Of a DNA stretch of 64,000 nt, positions 62,738 to 64,000 are shown piece after piece. Numbering within the stretch: the stretch's first letter is position 1; each line of letters opens with the position of its first letter. The DNA lies in contig NZ_LS483429.1 of the NCBI RefSeq assembly GCF_900475885.1, positions 1,240,001-1,304,000 of the forward strand. Direction: 5' to 3'. The notes beneath the pieces were generated by a model that did not search any database, was not told where the DNA came from, and worked only from the letters and a program-made list of their open reading frames with translations. The position numbers were made by a program, and so were the translations under genes. The stretch comes from Haemophilus aegyptius (GTDB taxonomy: Bacteria > Pseudomonadota > Gammaproteobacteria > Enterobacterales > Pasteurellaceae).

Positions 62738-63358
62738 ATGCAAAAAAAAGACCGAAAATTGACCGCACTTTATGCTCGAAAATCCATCGCTTGCGGTGGT
62801 CAAACATTGAGTGCCTTTTGTCGTCAAATAGCCTTATTTGCTTGCTTCATTGCACCGCCTTTATATGCTGCTGATGGCACAGTGACCTTTGAAGGGGAAA
62901 TTTTAAGCGACGGCACCTGTAAAATCGACACAGGCAGCCAAAATCGCACTGTTACCCTGCCAACAGTGGGCAAAGCCAATTTAAGCCGTGCAGGGCAAAC
63001 CGCTGCGCCCGTGCCTTTTTCTATCATGCTAAAAGACTGCAAGATAGATGATACCACAAAAGTCAAGTTGTTATTTAAAGATGGTGTAGGAGGACAGCAA
63101 CCTTATCTTGCCAATCAGAAGGGCAGCGGCAAAGCCACCAATGTAGGCATTCAAATCGTCAAAGCCGATGGCACAAACACGCCCATTAAAGTGGACGGCA
63201 CCGAAGCCGACAGCAAAAAAGCCGCCGACACAGGCAAAGCACAAAACGGCACGGTTATTCAACCCCGTTTTGACTACTTCGCACATTATTACGCCACAGG
63301 TCCCGCCACCGCAGGCTACGTTGAAGCCGCTGCAACTTTTGAAGTGCAGTATGACTAA
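62738..63358 (+). CDS. hifD: Minor pilin HifD
   Basis: Tip or adaptor pilin. Long, positively charged signal region up to about 45 (..[11 protein letters not shown]), then [20 protein letters not shown] with one Cys of the pilin disulfide and MLKDCKIDD with the second; C-terminal strand ends AATFEVQYD, chaperone-binding like HifA. 206 residues. The N-terminal coding sequence contains an uptake-signal core (LTALYA). Confidence 0.9.
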   Translation: MQKKDRKLTALYARKSIACGGQTLSAFCRQIALFACFIAPPLYAADGTVTFEGEILSDGTCKIDTGSQNRTVTLPTVGKANLSRAGQTAAPVPFSIMLKDCKIDDTTKVKLLFKDGVGGQQPYLANQKGSGKATNVGIQIVKADGTNTPIKVDGTEADSKKAADTGKAQNGTVIQPRFDYFAHYYATGPATAGYVEAAATFEVQYD

Positions 63359-63382
63359 TTTATCATAGGCAATAGAATTAAA

Positions 63383-64000
63383 ATGAAAACTTTAACAACA
63401 TACGCAAAGTATCTCACGCCCATCTCTAAAATTGCATTCTTATTTTTTTTCTTAATGGGGAATATTGCAGAAGCAAATACGAAAAGAGCTAATTTTACTC
63501 CTGATTTAGGAGTGAATAGAACGTACACTTATACTTTTGATGGCTCTTCTAATATGATTGCATCTGCGACCACACCAGAACAAATTCTTTTTTCTAAAGC
63601 AAGAGATAATTCTGTTAATATGCCCTTTTTCAGCAATAACAGACAACAATCGTCTATATTTAATCATTGGATAAATACTACTGTTTCAGGCCATACGGGT
63701 TATAGTTTTCAAGGATTTACTTGTACAAATTGTCCGCTAATGCAACTGCCTTTATACTTTACTTTTGATAGTACAAAATTGGAAGCAACACAAATACCAA
63801 GTGATGATAATCAAGTGATTTATAAAATACGTCAGAATCCAGAAATTGGTGTATCTTTCCAGTTAGGGATAAGCCGTAACGGTGCTGTTGATTGGTTAGA
63901 CAATCAATTACAACGAGACGAATTTTTATTAACCACCTTACCAATTCGTTTCGGAGATACTGCTGATGTATCATTCCAATTAAGAGCGAGATTACACTTA
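63383..64000 (+). CDS. hifE: Pilus tip protein HifE, 5' part (window ends)
   Basis: 206 codons without a stop. It begins MKTLTTYAKYLTPISKIAFL and has a signal peptide to about residue 36 (..FLMGNIAEANT), then NFTPDLGVNRTYTYTFDG. HifE, from published clusters, is the tip adhesin of about 435 residues; the position after hifD supports this. The rest, and the flanking gene pepN expected after it, are outside the window. Confidence 0.85.
   Translation, partial: MKTLTTYAKYLTPISKIAFLFFFLMGNIAEANTKRANFTPDLGVNRTYTYTFDGSSNMIASATTPEQILFSKARDNSVNMPFFSNNRQQSSIFNHWINTTVSGHTGYSFQGFTCTNCPLMQLPLYFTFDSTKLEATQIPSDDNQVIYKIRQNPEIGVSFQLGISRNGAVDWLDNQLQRDEFLLTTLPIRFGDTADVSFQLRARLHL

Overview
The window comes from a Haemophilus influenzae-type genome (H. 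influenzae or its aegyptius biogroup). Three things indicate this: the DNA-uptake signal core AAGTGCGGT/ACCGCACTT occurs throughout, often as inverted pairs between genes; the sequence is AT-rich with typical Pasteurellaceae housekeeping genes; and a hif (haemagglutinating pilus) cluster sits beside the purEK locus. Statements about strain Rd gene order are from memory, not from a search.

Left part (1-30.6 kb): ilvE (end cut off by the window), the small RNA GcvB divergent from gcvA, then rlmM, sucCD, yciO-rluB-cysB, prmB, smrB, ackA and pta, yfbV, cvpA-purF under a PUR box, yfcH-argR, mdh, prfB (with the programmed +1 frameshift)-lysS, dsbC, recJ, a DsbA-like thiol protein, mtnN, a TonB-dependent haem-type receptor and the lactate permease. 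The dsbC-recJ gap holds an unannotated 23-codon hydrophobic peptide on the minus strand that resembles the Ibs type I toxins. It has a strong promoter, and an otherwise unexplained plus-strand terminator suggests an antisense RNA. This is the most novel candidate.

Middle part (30.8-57 kb): a 31-codon cmk stump marks a likely rearrangement junction. Beyond it lie fbp, truA, a YeiH-like protein, the sapABCDF peptide/haem importer, ycjX, ppc, purR with a tiny divergent YnhF-like membrane protein, dapD, purA, an internally deleted lysC, a Met-Leu-Gln-Gln tRNA cluster, rplY, a DedA protein, zapG, a Rid protein, YwiC-like and Sel1 proteins. Next come the nickel regulator nimR with the nikKLMQO ECF-type nickel importer, and aspC.

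Right end (57-64 kb): purK carries a nonsense codon and an internal deletion, and purE is reduced to its last 49 codons, yet a PUR box still lies upstream. Next is the hif cluster: hifA (minus) diverging from hifBCDE (plus; hifE runs off the window) across a (TA)9 phase-variation promoter, with many copies of a GGGTGGGC..GCCCAC dyad repeat.

Regulators and targets lie together in several places: PurR with PUR boxes at cvpA-purF and at the decayed purE; NimR with the nik operon; ArgR with its own ARG box; GcvA with GcvB.
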